A stretch of DNA of 64,000 nucleotides, taken from [Clostridium] symbiosum. Its GTDB lineage: Bacteria; Bacillota; Clostridia; Lachnospirales; Lachnospiraceae. How positions within the stretch are numbered: position 1 is the stretch's first letter; each line of letters begins with the position of its first letter. The notes under the pieces were generated by a model. The model had not been told where the DNA came from. It did no database searches and was given only the letters and a program-made list of their open reading frames with translations. The position numbers and the translations under genes were made by a program. This document shows positions 1-8,989 of this stretch, piece by piece. The DNA lies in NCBI GenBank assembly GCA_036419695.1, contig CP143946.1:2164001-2228000 (forward strand), written 5' to 3'.

Positions 1-2
1 GT

Positions 3-692
3 GAAGAGTACTGGGGGAAAGCGGCCCTGGTCCAGCCCGTGGATATGGAGGAACAGAGGCTTGGAATCGTACTCTGCATGAAAGCGGCCATGACGGAAAC
101 AACATGGTACCGTGAGCTGGAACGGTTTGAAAAATCCCTTCGCCGCAGTCTGGCCGAACGTGGTTTCGAAGTGGCGGCGGGAGGAAGCGATCTGGCGGGA
201 ACGCTCTTTGATTTAAATGTGCTCTGGCTGCAGGCGCAGGCGGATTTGGAACAGAGGATGGAGAGAGCCAGGCCAGAGAATCCGGGCGTGCAGATGCTTG
301 GCCGCTTATTAAAAGGGGACAACGGGAAGAAGGAGCAGGAGGGGAACCGGGAGGTGCATATCCGTGTGGAGCGTGCAAAAGAGCTTATTAAGGACGGATA
401 TGGCGACAGTACCCTCTCCCTGGAGAGCATCAGTGAAAAGCTGGGCCTTACGGCTCCTTACCTGTCCAGAATATTTGCGGAGCGCCAGCCGCCGGGGTTC
501 CTGGATTATCTGAACCGGTACCGTCTGGAACAGGCGAAAGACCTTCTCAGGGAGACGGATGAGACGGTCGGAGACATCGGGCTCAGGGTGGGATTTAACT
601 CGCCGCAGAGTTTTATCCGCGTATTCAAGCGGTATGAGGGAGAGACTCCGGGCCAATTCCGGGCCAGGTTAAAGAAGGGGGGAGACGCATGA
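3..692 (+). CDS. AraC/XylS-family transcriptional regulator, 5' part outside window
   Basis: The frame is open from the first bases, so the true start lies left of the window; an internal ATG at 39 has no good ribosome binding site. The last ~100 residues are a typical AraC DNA-binding domain with two helix-turn-helix units, the second containing GFNSPQSFIRVFKRYEG followed by TPGQFR. The upstream ~115 residues are a helical linker with no receiver domain visible. In Clostridia such C-termini are often YesN-type response regulators, but the receiver part cannot be seen here. The stop codon overlaps the start of a TRAP-type binding lipoprotein (ATGA), so the two are cotranslated and probably functionally linked. 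Confidence 0.85.
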   Translation, partial: EEYWGKAALVQPVDMEEQRLGIVLCMKAAMTETTWYRELERFEKSLRRSLAERGFEVAAGGSDLAGTLFDLNVLWLQAQADLEQRMERARPENPGVQMLGRLLKGDNGKKEQEGNREVHIRVERAKELIKDGYGDSTLSLESISEKLGLTAPYLSRIFAERQPPGFLDYLNRYRLEQAKDLLRETDETVGDIGLRVGFNSPQSFIRVFKRYEGETPGQFRARLKKGGDA

Positions 693-1747
693 GAATAAAA
701 GGAATTTTGGCAGTTCTCTGGGCGGCCGTTTTCTTACTTTTGGCAGGTTGCGGAGGTGCGCAGCCCGAGACGGAGCTTTTCAGCCTTCTTCTGAAGGAGC
801 GGGAACCGGATACCGCCGGGGAACAGGAGGCAAAGGTGATACTATTGACACATTCCGCCACCGCATACAGTACAACCCAGAAAATTGCCGGGCGTTTTAA
901 AATGCGGCTGGAGGAGCGTTCGGACGGCGGATTTCTCGTGGAAACATTCCCGGATGATACGCTGGGTCACGTCAATGACAGCGATAAACCTCTTCTCAAC
1001 GGGACGGTGGAGATGAGAATCGGGCCGGCCGCCACAGAGACAATGGAGGCGATGCTGTGGGCGACCACCTTATCGGATGCCTCCCTGGAAGAAATAGACG
1101 GACTTCTCAGGGAAGGTGAGGTCCGCCGGATGCTGGAGGAGGAATGTGAGGAGCGGGGAATAAAGCTCCTGGCCGTTTTCCCCGCCCATTACCGGGTGTT
1201 GACAAGCAATGAAAAGATAATGGATGAAACGGATTTTTCAAAGCTGCAGATCAGGATATATTCCTCCAATGCGATGGAAGGGGCGTACTGGCAGAGTCTG
1301 GGCGCACAGACAAAATTATATGATATCCATCAGGTCTATTCCGCGCTTCAGCAGGGGCTTGTGAACTCCCAGGAGAATACGCTGCCGCTGATTGTCTCCA
1401 ACTCCATTGAGCGCCTGCAAAAGTACCTGATCCATACCAATCATAAGATCTACTTCGACTGTATGCTGGTGGGAGGGGAATTTTATGATTCGCTGAGCGG
1501 GGAAGAGCAGCAGATTTTGAAGGAGACGGCGGAGGAGATGGTGGATTACGCCAGAGAAACCGACGAGAGGGAGCTTTATTCCTGCACCGAGGTCCTGTCC
1601 GAATCCGGCATTGAGACGGTGGAACTTTCCGACGAACTGCTTCTCAGGATGAGAGAAACGGGAGGCCCGGTGGTGGAAGCCGCTTTGAGGGCGAGGGCCG
1701 GGGATGAGAAGATAGACCGTCTGCTTAAGGCCCTGCGCGGGGAGTAA
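689..1747 (+). CDS. TRAP-type (DctP-like) solute-binding lipoprotein
   Basis: 352 aa with a lipoprotein signal peptide (lipobox LLAGC, Cys21), so it is predicted to be anchored outside the membrane. The body resembles DctP-family binding proteins: an early strand with ILLTHSATAYSTTQ, the mid-protein LQIRIYSSNAMEGAYWQSLG containing the family's ligand-binding Arg position, and GLVNSQENTLPLIVSN. No DctQ or DctM membrane subunit follows. Start overlaps the preceding regulator's stop by ATGA. Family knowledge: DctP proteins capture dicarboxylates or other acids for TRAP transporters. Inference: with no permease beside it and a regulator fused in translation, it may feed ligand information to a sensor upstream of the window rather than to a transporter. 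Confidence 0.8.
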   Translation: MRIKGILAVLWAAVFLLLAGCGGAQPETELFSLLLKEREPDTAGEQEAKVILLTHSATAYSTTQKIAGRFKMRLEERSDGGFLVETFPDDTLGHVNDSDKPLLNGTVEMRIGPAATETMEAMLWATTLSDASLEEIDGLLREGEVRRMLEEECEERGIKLLAVFPAHYRVLTSNEKIMDETDFSKLQIRIYSSNAMEGAYWQSLGAQTKLYDIHQVYSALQQGLVNSQENTLPLIVSNSIERLQKYLIHTNHKIYFDCMLVGGEFYDSLSGEEQQILKETAEEMVDYARETDERELYSCTEVLSESGIETVELSDELLLRMRETGGPVVEAALRARAGDEKIDRLLKALRGE

Positions 1748-1778
1748 ACGGTAACATGTAAACGTTATCTTGTAAACC

Positions 1779-1809
1779 ACCGGTCGGGCAGACTAACCTG
1801 CCGGTCGGT
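1779..1809. terminator. Imperfect hairpin after the DctP gene
   Basis: A 12-bp stem (ACCGGTCGGGCAG pairing with CTGCCGGTCGGT, one bulged G and two G-U pairs) closes a 6-nt loop 30 nt downstream of the stop. There is no strong T-run after it, so it could be a weak terminator or an operator. Confidence 0.35.
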
Positions 1810-1907
1810 TGAGGTGTTTCCGGAGAAGTGGTATCATGGAACCGATGACCGCTGGATATGCGGGAACGCATTGGCTGCCGTGCGGTTCACCTGGAGAATG
1901 TAGGTAT

Positions 1908-2342
1908 ATGATTATGGAAAAACGGACGATGGGAATGACAATTGCCTCCCTTCGCAGGGAAAAGAAAATGACGCAGGCTGAGCTGGCCGCAAAAATGGGA
2001 GTGACGGACAAGGCGGTTTCCAAATGGGAGAGGGAACTGTCCTGCCCTGATGTGAAATCCCTCCCAAAACTTGCGGAGATTCTGGGGATATCGATTGATG
2101 AACTGATGCAGGCCGAGGCGCCCGGTCCCAAAACGGAGGGAAGTAAAAACCAGCAAATCCATGAAATTGTCATGCTTGTTTTTAAGGCGGCCGCCCTGGC
2201 CATGGGAATCGCAGTCATTGTCCTGTCGTCCATGAGAGCGATAGATATGAACACGGGATTTACCCTCCTGGGAATCGGACTTGCCTGCGCGGGGATCTGC
2301 CTGCTGCAGAAGGACGGGAAACAGAACGGACAGGATCAGTAA
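1908..2342 (+). CDS. XRE-family regulator with two C-terminal membrane helices
   Basis: 144 aa from the ATG at 1908, which has GGAG 11 nt upstream; an open frame reaches back to 1809 but without a ribosome site, and ATG 1914 is a second possibility. Residues ~8-65 are a Cro/C1-type helix-turn-helix (MTQAELAAKMGVTDKAVSKW), the common 'KMTQAELA...DKAVSKWE' type of Clostridia. Residues ~85-135 hold two hydrophobic segments. Membrane-tethered XRE proteins of this shape are frequent but mostly unstudied. It converges on the ABC-F gene with only 3 nt between stops. Confidence 0.8.
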   Translation: MIMEKRTMGMTIASLRREKKMTQAELAAKMGVTDKAVSKWERELSCPDVKSLPKLAEILGISIDELMQAEAPGPKTEGSKNQQIHEIVMLVFKAAALAMGIAVIVLSSMRAIDMNTGFTLLGIGLACAGICLLQKDGKQNGQDQ

Positions 2343-2345
2343 AAA

Positions 2346-4295
2346 TTACCCGGCGTCTTCCGCCAGCTCCTCCCAGGTTTCATAGAGCTTTTCAAGTTTG
2401 GAAGCGATTTCTTCTTTCTCTTTATTCAGCTCCATCAGCTTCGGCACGTCTGAAAAGACTTCTTCCAGGCAGAGCAGACCGTCGATTTCCTGTTCCCTTG
2501 TTTCCAGGGCGTGTATCTCATCCTCCGTCTTTTTCAGGGCATTCTGTTTCTTACGCAGTTTGGCCTGCATTTCCTTCTGCTGTTTCCAGTCCAGAGAAGA
2601 CGAAGGACCGGGGGAAGACTCGGAGACGGAGGCAGCGTTTTGGTTCGGGGAGGGCGAAAGGTCCTCGGCCGGGGCATAAAGCTGCTCCATCGTATCTTTC
2701 TTTTCCAGATAGTAATCGTAATTCCCGATATAATTGATCAGGGTTCCCTTTTTCAGATCCAGGATTCTGGTGGCCGTCTTGTTGATAAAATAACGGTCAT
2801 GGGAGACGTACAGCACGGTTCCCGTATAATTCACCAGGGCATTTTCCAGGATCTCCTTGGAGGTTATGTCCAAATGGTTGGTCGGCTCATCCAGGATCAG
2901 GAAATTAGCCTCGGAGAGCATCAGTTTTGCCAGAGAGACGCGTCCGCGCTCGCCGCCGCTCAGATCGCGGATCAGCTTAAACACATCGTCACCGGTGAAA
3001 AGGAACGCCGCCAGGACATTGCGGATCTGTGTGTTGTTCATATTCGGGTAAGTATCCTGGATCTCCTGGAACAAAGTCTTATCCATGTGGAGTACCTGAT
3101 GTTCCTGATCGTAATATCCAACCTGCACCTTTGCTCCCAGCGTAATTTCCCCGGCATCCTGTTTTACCAGTCCGTTGATAATCTTGAGGATCGTGGTTTT
3201 GCCGGTGCCGTTGTTACCGATGATGGCAATCCGTTCGCCGCGCTTGATGTCAAAATCTACGTTCGAAAAAAGCACCGGCCCGTCGAACTTCTTGGTGAGC
3301 CCGCGCACAGTCAGGACGTCGTTGCCGCTGACAATGCTCGGCTCAAGCGTGATGTTCATCGCATCGTTTAATTCCATCGGTTTATCCAGCACGTCGATCT
3401 TGGCCAGCAGTTTTTCCCGGCTTTCCGCCCGCTTAATCGACTTCTCCCGGTTGAAGGAGCGCAGCTTCGTGATGACCTCTTCCTGATGCTTGATTTCCTG
3501 CTGCTGGTTTAAATATGCCTTCATGATTCCCGCGCGCAGCATGGCCTTCTTTTCACCATAGGCGGAGTAGTTGCCCTGGAAGGTGGTGGCTCTGCCGTTG
3601 TCCAGCTCGATGATCTTAGTCACGACGCGGTCCAGGAAATAACGGTCATGGGCCACAATTACGACGGTTCCCGCGTAGTTGATAAGATATCCCTCCAGCC
3701 AGGCGATGGATTCCATGTCCAGGTGGTTGGTCGGCTCGTCGAGCAGAATGATATCCGGTTTCGAGAGCAGGAGCTTGCCGAGGGAAACGCGTGTTTTCTG
3801 GCCGCCTGATAATTCCTTAACCGGTTTTCTGAATTCTTCCTCCACAAATCCCAGGCCCTTCAAGACGCCGGTGATCTCACTCTGCCAGGCATAGCCGTTC
3901 ATCAGCTCAAACTCGTGGTTCAGCCTGCTGTAGGCCTGGAAAAGCTCCTCCAGCGCATCGCCCTCTGTATGCTTCATTTTTATCTCTAGCTCACGGATCT
4001 GCTGCTCCATCATGAGGATGGGCTTCTTAACCTCCATAAGCTCGTCATATATCGTGTTGTCGCTGCTGATATCCTGGTGCTGCGCCAGATATCCGAGGGT
4101 CTTTCCGCGGGAACAGACGACCTCCCCCTCGTCGGCCGCCATCTGGCCGACAATGATTTTAAAAAGTGTTGTTTTGCCGGCGCCGTTGATTCCGACAATG
4201 GCCGCCTTCTCGCGTTCTTCTATATGGAATGACACATGCTCCAGGATGGAGTCGGTGCCGAATGCTTTTGATATGTTGTTACATGACAGAATCAT
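2346..4295 (-). CDS. ABC-F family ATPase (ribosome-associated, Uup/YdiF-like)
   Basis: 649 aa with two ABC ATPase domains on one chain and no membrane segments: Walker A GINGAGKT at residues 35-42, signature LSGGQKTR, Walker B LLDEPTNHLD, then the second set GNNGTGKT, LSGGERGR, LILDEPTNHLD. The linker between domains and a C-terminal charged coiled coil are typical of ABC-F translation factors that act at the ribosomal E site; some give antibiotic resistance, most are housekeeping. The start at 4295 is chosen because GGGAGG lies 6 nt upstream, whereas an in-frame ATG six codons earlier has none. In Bacillus subtilis the relative ydiF also lies close to rex, which suggests a housekeeping member. 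Confidence 0.93.
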   Translation of the reverse strand: MILSCNNISKAFGTDSILEHVSFHIEEREKAAIVGINGAGKTTLFKIIVGQMAADEGEVVCSRGKTLGYLAQHQDISSDNTIYDELMEVKKPILMMEQQIRELEIKMKHTEGDALEELFQAYSRLNHEFELMNGYAWQSEITGVLKGLGFVEEEFRKPVKELSGGQKTRVSLGKLLLSKPDIILLDEPTNHLDMESIAWLEGYLINYAGTVVIVAHDRYFLDRVVTKIIELDNGRATTFQGNYSAYGEKKAMLRAGIMKAYLNQQQEIKHQEEVITKLRSFNREKSIKRAESREKLLAKIDVLDKPMELNDAMNITLEPSIVSGNDVLTVRGLTKKFDGPVLFSNVDFDIKRGERIAIIGNNGTGKTTILKIINGLVKQDAGEITLGAKVQVGYYDQEHQVLHMDKTLFQEIQDTYPNMNNTQIRNVLAAFLFTGDDVFKLIRDLSGGERGRVSLAKLMLSEANFLILDEPTNHLDITSKEILENALVNYTGTVLYVSHDRYFINKTATRILDLKKGTLINYIGNYDYYLEKKDTMEQLYAPAEDLSPSPNQNAASVSESSPGPSSSLDWKQQKEMQAKLRKKQNALKKTEDEIHALETREQEIDGLLCLEEVFSDVPKLMELNKEKEEIASKLEKLYETWEELAEDAG

Positions 4296-4383
4296 AGTAT
4301 CCTCCCGGTTCATTGGTGTTTATACCGCTAATGGTTAATTATAGTATAAACAGAGCGGTTTTTCAAGGCTCAGCAAAAAACCT

Positions 4384-4411
4384 TTGACAATAATTTGTCA
4401 TATGCTATAAT
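4384..4411 (+). promoter_or_regulatory. SigA-type promoter of rex with overlapping palindrome
   Basis: TTGACA (4384-4389), 16-nt spacer, TATAAT (4406-4411). The inverted repeat TGACAA-TAAT-TTGTCA (4385-4400) covers the -35 box, which suits repression by a dimeric regulator; it does not match the usual Rex operator halves. Confidence 0.75.
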
Positions 4412-4455
4412 AATGATTAGTAATTTATTTTTCAGAGAGAAGGTGACGAAGAGCC

Positions 4456-5148
4456 GTGGAGCAGAAAGAGATTTCAAAAGCAGTGATTTCCAGGCTTCCA
4501 AGATATTATCGGTATTTGGGAGAGTTGCTGGAAGAGGGTGTCGAGCGGATTTCTTCAAATGATTTAAGTATCAGAATGAAAGTGACGGCTTCTCAGATTC
4601 GGCAGGATCTTAACAATTTCGGCGGTTTCGGACAACAGGGATACGGATATAATGTGAAGTATTTATATACTGAGATTGCGAGGATTCTGGGAATTGACAG
4701 ACAGCATAACCTGATTATCATAGGTGCCGGTAATCTGGGGCAGGCGATTGCCAATTATACGAATTTCGAGCGGCGTGGTTTTATCATCAAGGGAATGTTT
4801 GATGTGAATCCCCGTCTGGTAGGTCTGGTAGTCCGTGGAGTTGAGATCAGGGGGATTGAAGACCTGGAACAGTTCATTAAGGACAATGAGGTGCAGATTG
4901 CAGCCCTCACGATTCCGAAGTCCAAGGCGCCTGAGATCGCAGAGCGTCTTGTCAAGGCAGGAATCAAGGCTATCTGGAATTTTGCCCATACGGACCTGCA
5001 GGTTCCCGACGATGTGGTAGTGGAGAATGTGCATTTATCCGAGAGCCTGATGCGCCTTTCTTACCGTGTCTGCAACATGCAGGATCAGCAGGAGCGGGAG
5101 AGAGAAGAGGCCCTTGGAAGAGCAGGAGACGCCAGAGAGAAGAAATGA
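4456..5148 (+). CDS. rex: Redox-sensing transcriptional repressor Rex
   Basis: 230 aa from a GTG start preceded by AGAAGGTG. Rex binds DNA when NAD+ dominates and lets go when NADH binds, controlling fermentation genes. The N-terminal winged helix has the family pattern SRLPRYYRYL and SQIRQDLNNFG (residues 12-57); the Rossmann fold begins IIIGAGNLGQA with GAGNLG at 90-95; the C-terminal swapped helix contains LSYRVCN. The charged tail after residue ~212 is longer than in many relatives. It overlaps acpS by ATGA and heads the rex-acpS-nnr-alr-mazF cluster. Confidence 0.97.
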   Translation: MEQKEISKAVISRLPRYYRYLGELLEEGVERISSNDLSIRMKVTASQIRQDLNNFGGFGQQGYGYNVKYLYTEIARILGIDRQHNLIIIGAGNLGQAIANYTNFERRGFIIKGMFDVNPRLVGLVVRGVEIRGIEDLEQFIKDNEVQIAALTIPKSKAPEIAERLVKAGIKAIWNFAHTDLQVPDDVVVENVHLSESLMRLSYRVCNMQDQQEREREEALGRAGDAREKK

Positions 5149-5507
5149 TTATAGGTGTTGGAACAGATTTAATTGAAATAGAACGAGTTAAAAAAGCCTG
5201 TGTCAAAGAGGCTTTTTTACTGCGTGCATATACAGAGGAAGAGTGCCGGCAGGCCGGGGGGAATATAGCCCGGCTGGCCGGCAATTTTGCCGTAAAGGAA
5301 GCGGTTTCCAAAGTGTTTGGGACGGGATTTAGAAACTTCGGGCCGAGGGAGATTGAGGTCCTTCGGGATGGACTGGGGAAACCCTATGTGAATTTATATG
5401 GGAAAGCAAAAGAACAGGCGGACGAACTGGGGATAAAAAGGCTGTTTGTATCAATCAGCAACACGGCCCGGTACGCATCGGCCTATGCAGTGGGAGAGGG
5501 GGACTGA
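5145..5507 (+). CDS. acpS: Holo-[acyl-carrier-protein] synthase
   Basis: 120 aa, the usual AcpS length. It transfers 4'-phosphopantetheine from CoA to apo-ACP for fatty acid synthesis. The start MIIGVGTDLIEIER gives Asp8, and NFAVKEAVSK gives Glu52, the two metal ligands; the C-terminal SISNTARYASAYAV is the conserved 'hSxSHe' region, with Asn in place of the usual His. Start overlaps the rex stop (ATGA) and the next gene begins 2 nt after its stop. Confidence 0.96.
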   Translation: MIIGVGTDLIEIERVKKACVKEAFLLRAYTEEECRQAGGNIARLAGNFAVKEAVSKVFGTGFRNFGPREIEVLRDGLGKPYVNLYGKAKEQADELGIKRLFVSISNTARYASAYAVGEGD

Positions 5508-5509
5508 AA

Positions 5510-7075
5510 ATGAGACGCCTTGTAACCGGAAAACAGATGAAAGAGATAGACGCCTATGCGATTCAGACCGTAGGGATTCCATCCATGGTGCTGATGGAAC
5601 GGGCCGCCCTGAGTGTGGCGGATGAACTGGAACTGGAATATAAAAAAACGGGGAAAAAGCCCTTTGAGAAGGCCGTTACCCTGATATTCTGCGGAACAGG
5701 CAACAATGGCGCCGATGGAGCCGCCATTGCCAGGATCCTGCATCTGAGAGGGTTCCAGGTTTCCATTATTACCGTGGGGGACAGGGAACGCTGGACCGAA
5801 GAGATGAGAAGCCAGATAGAGATTGACGAGAAACTGGGGATCGCCGTGGAACGCTTCGGCGGGTACCTCCCCGGCCGTTTTGACGTGGCGGTGGACGCCG
5901 TCTTCGGAGTGGGGCTTACAAGAGACGTGGAAGGCGAATTTAAAGAGGCGGTGGAGTTCCTTACTGGTTTGAACCCGGAATTTACCGTGGCGGTGGATAT
6001 TCCGTCCGGAATCAGCTCCGAGACGGGGCGTGTCATGGGAACGGCGGTCAAAGCGGATCTGACGGTGACATTCGGCTATGAGAAGGTGGGAACGGCCATC
6101 TATCCGGGAAAAGGCTACAGCGGCCGTGTGGCGGTGAAAGACATCGGTTTCCCGGATTTTGACTCCTATGAAGGAAAACGTTATTTTACTTATGAACCGG
6201 GCGATCAGTCCCGGATTCCCGGGAGGAAGAAAGATTCCCATAAGGGAACGTACGGAAAAGTGCTGATTGCGGCAGGTTCAAAAGGGATGTGCGGGGCCGC
6301 CTATTTAAGCGCGCTGTCGGCATACAGGACGGGAGCCGGCCTGGTGAAAATCCTGACGGTGGACGGCAACGTGCCGATGCTGCAGACACTCCTCCCCGAG
6401 GCTATCATCACATCGTACCCGGAGGAGATGGAGGCCGAGGAGCCCGAGGCGTTCAGGGAGCTTGTGGAGCGGGAATGCGCCTGGGCCAGCGTGATTGTCC
6501 TGGGACCCGGTCTCGGAAGGGGACGCCACGTGGTGAAACTGACGGAATATGTGCTTTTATCGGCCTATGTCCCCATTATACTCGATGCGGACGGACTGAA
6601 TACCGTGGCGGAATACCCGCATCTGGCGGAATTCTTTACGGAAAATGTGATTGTCACTCCCCATCTGGGGGAAATGGCCAGACTGGTGGAAAAGGATATC
6701 GCTGAACTGAGGGAGGATCTTCCCGGCGCGGCCGTCGGCTATTGTGAGGAGAAGGGCGTGACCTGTGTTTTAAAGGACGCCGTTTCTGTGGTGGCGGGGA
6801 AGGACGGTTCCGTCTATATCAACAGCAGCGGCGGCGGAGCCATGGCAAAAGCCGGTTCCGGCGATGTGCTGACCGGCCTGATTGCGGGGCTCATCGCCCT
6901 CGGACTCCAGGAGGATGAGGCGGCGGCTATGGGCGTGTGGCTCCACGGCCTGGCGGGAGAGCGCGCCGCGGCAGGCAGAGGGGAACATTCGATTCTCGCC
7001 AGGGAGATAGCGGATTCAATTATGCAGGAGGACGGTAATGGAAGAACCATACAGCAGAGTTTATGCGGAAATTAA
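5510..7075 (+). CDS. nnr: Bifunctional NAD(P)H-hydrate epimerase / dehydratase
   Basis: 521 aa fusing the two NAD(P)HX repair activities. Residues ~1-215 are the YjeF_N epimerase domain (GTGNNGADGAAIARIL near residue 63, with the catalytic Asp of AVDAVFGVGL); residues ~225-500 are the ribokinase-like ADP/ATP-dependent dehydratase domain with GTYGKVLIAAGS, LDADGLNT and the terminal NGGxGD-like GSGDVLTGLIAGL. The operon position between acpS and alr is conserved in Firmicutes. Its 3' end overlaps alr by 38 nt. Confidence 0.96.
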   Translation: MRRLVTGKQMKEIDAYAIQTVGIPSMVLMERAALSVADELELEYKKTGKKPFEKAVTLIFCGTGNNGADGAAIARILHLRGFQVSIITVGDRERWTEEMRSQIEIDEKLGIAVERFGGYLPGRFDVAVDAVFGVGLTRDVEGEFKEAVEFLTGLNPEFTVAVDIPSGISSETGRVMGTAVKADLTVTFGYEKVGTAIYPGKGYSGRVAVKDIGFPDFDSYEGKRYFTYEPGDQSRIPGRKKDSHKGTYGKVLIAAGSKGMCGAAYLSALSAYRTGAGLVKILTVDGNVPMLQTLLPEAIITSYPEEMEAEEPEAFRELVERECAWASVIVLGPGLGRGRHVVKLTEYVLLSAYVPIILDADGLNTVAEYPHLAEFFTENVIVTPHLGEMARLVEKDIAELREDLPGAAVGYCEEKGVTCVLKDAVSVVAGKDGSVYINSSGGGAMAKAGSGDVLTGLIAGLIALGLQEDEAAAMGVWLHGLAGERAAAGRGEHSILAREIADSIMQEDGNGRTIQQSLCGN

Positions 7076-8219
7076 CCTTGACAATATTATAAAGAATATG
7101 GAAACGATGGAGGCCGGACTGCCGGAGGGAACCGGGATGATCGGCGTTGTAAAAACAGACGGCTACGGCCACGGCGCGGTCCCGGTGGCAAAAGCCATTG
7201 ATCCCTTTGTCTGCGGCTACGCGGTGGCTGCGGTCCCGGAGGCGGTAATACTCCGGAAACACGGTATTATAAAGCCGATTCTGGTGCTTGGCAGTACACA
7301 TGAAAGAGATTATAAAACGATCCTTGAGTATGACATCAGGCCGGCCATTTATGAATATTCCAAGGCGGAGGCCCTCTCAAGGGCTGCTGCAGCAGAGGGA
7401 AAGACGGCGTTCATCCATATTGCGCTGGATACGGGGATGAGCCGGATCGGCTATCAGCCCGACGGCGGGAGCATCGGCGAGGTGGAGAAAATAAAAGCGC
7501 TTCCCGGTATCACGGTAGAAGGCCTTTTCACCCATTTTTCCAGGGCGGATGAGACGGATAAAGACTTTACGGCGCTTCAGTACGAACGGTATATGGAATT
7601 TGCCGAAGCGCTTAAAGGCAGGGGGATTGAAATTCCGGTCCGCCACTGCGCCAACAGCGCCGCCATCATGGATCTGCCGCAGATGGGCCTGGACGCGGTT
7701 CGGGCCGGAATCTCAATGTACGGAATTTATCCATCCGACGAGGTGAATCAGAAGATGGAGCTGCGCCCCGCGATGGAGATCCGGAGTTTTATTACCTATG
7801 TGAAGGACATAGAGCCGGGAACGCCAGTAAGCTACGGCGGAACCTTCACGGCCGACAGAAAAATGCGGATTGCCACAGTCGGAGCCGGGTATGGGGACGG
7901 GTACCCCAGAAACCTTTCGGGAAAAGGCTGCGTCCTGATCCGCGGCAGACGGGCGCCGATACTGGGGCGCGTCTGTATGGATCAGTTCATGGTGGACGTG
8001 ACGGACATCCCGGGAGCGGCGGAGGAGGACCGCGTCACACTGGTCGGCTGCGACGGGGAAGAGAGGATTTCCATGGAAGAACTGGCCGGCATGTGCGGAG
8101 GGTTCCGGTATGAGATCCCCTGTGTCCTGGGAAAACGCGTTCCCAGAGTGTATACAAGGAACGGGGAGATCGTCGGCAGCAAGGACTGGTTCGATGACCA
8201 ATATGCCGATTTTATGTAG
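7038..8219 (+). CDS. alr: Alanine racemase
   Basis: 393 aa PLP enzyme making D-alanine for peptidoglycan. Lys39 in VVKTDGYGHGAV is the PLP lysine; the second-subunit catalytic Tyr lies in PVSYGGTFTA, and GAGYGDGYPR and RVCMDQFMVDVT are family blocks. The start has GGAGG a few bases upstream and lies inside the 3' end of nnr, so translation is likely coupled. Confidence 0.97.
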   Translation: MEEPYSRVYAEINLDNIIKNMETMEAGLPEGTGMIGVVKTDGYGHGAVPVAKAIDPFVCGYAVAAVPEAVILRKHGIIKPILVLGSTHERDYKTILEYDIRPAIYEYSKAEALSRAAAAEGKTAFIHIALDTGMSRIGYQPDGGSIGEVEKIKALPGITVEGLFTHFSRADETDKDFTALQYERYMEFAEALKGRGIEIPVRHCANSAAIMDLPQMGLDAVRAGISMYGIYPSDEVNQKMELRPAMEIRSFITYVKDIEPGTPVSYGGTFTADRKMRIATVGAGYGDGYPRNLSGKGCVLIRGRRAPILGRVCMDQFMVDVTDIPGAAEEDRVTLVGCDGEERISMEELAGMCGGFRYEIPCVLGKRVPRVYTRNGEIVGSKDWFDDQYADFM

Positions 8220-8399
8220 AAGGGTATCATAAAGAAACACGCTTAATTTTCACTTTCCGGGGAACTGCAGGCCTGTTTTTCCCATATGATAAATCAGTAG
8301 GGAATAACGGGATGAAAAAAGAATTGCGGTCGGCGGAATACTCGGGTCAAAACAGGTCAATACTAAGGACATAAAGAATTTTGACGGAGAGTGAAACAA

Positions 8400-8747
8400 G
8401 TGATTATCAGGCGTGGAGATATTTATTATGCAGACTTAAGACCGGTGGTCGGCTCGGAACAGGGAGGCGTCAGGCCGGTGCTGATTATACAGAATGATAT
8501 AGGGAATAAGCACAGCCCAACCGTAATCTGTGCGGCAATAACATCCAAGATGAACAAGGCAAAGCTGCCAACCCATGTGGAGTTAAACACGAAGAGGTGT
8601 GATATGATACGGGATTCCGTAATCCTCCTGGAGCAGCTTCGGACCATAGACAAACAGCGGCTGAAAGAGAGAATCTGCCATATTGACGACGAGCTGTTAA
8701 AGGACGTGGATCGTGCGCTGATGATAAGCCTTGAGCTGGATACATAG
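8400..8747 (+). CDS. mazF: MazF/NdoA-type endoribonuclease toxin (PemK family)
   Basis: 115 aa. The start GTG at 8400 is chosen over GTG 8391 because GGAG at 8386-8389 gives 10 nt spacing and the product then begins like B. subtilis NdoA. Features: RRGDIYYADLRPVVGSEQGG, GGVRPVLIIQND, CAAITSK and LLEQLRTIDKQRL, all close to NdoA, an ACA-type mRNA interferase. In B. subtilis the antitoxin gene ndoAI lies directly upstream; here the 180 nt between alr and this gene hold no antitoxin-sized frame. Confidence 0.93.
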   Translation: MIIRRGDIYYADLRPVVGSEQGGVRPVLIIQNDIGNKHSPTVICAAITSKMNKAKLPTHVELNTKRCDMIRDSVILLEQLRTIDKQRLKERICHIDDELLKDVDRALMISLELDT

Positions 8748-8904
8748 GTTATCATTGACGGTTGCCGGTCAGATCGGCTCTATTTTGCGAGGCGTTTTCA
8801 CGCGTTCTACGTGAAAATCACGCGTTGTGCGGTGTAAAACGGCGGTTTCAGCCATTCCAGCGCGTGACAGGGCGTATTACCGCACACAGAGTGGATAGTT
8901 ATTA

Positions 8905-8934
8905 TTGACGAACCTCATGGAAAGATGATATAGT
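8905..8934 (+). promoter_or_regulatory. Candidate promoter for the CBS-domain membrane protein
   Basis: TTGACG (8905-8910), 18-nt spacer, TATAGT (8929-8934). It would give an unusually long 5' leader of about 360 nt reaching the start at 9297. Confidence 0.45.
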
Positions 8935-8989
8935 GACAGATGTCAGGATTAATATTCTGCAAAGGTTTTTGACGTAGCAGAGGGTTTAA

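Noticed and set aside
2511..3371. 286-codon plus-strand frame opposite the ABC-F gene
   Set aside because: Composition and position show it to be the shadow of the ABC-F reading frame, whose motifs are complete.
8312..8374. 20-codon frame in front of mazF as a possible antitoxin
   Set aside because: Much shorter than any MazE/NdoAI and without a convincing ribosome site.
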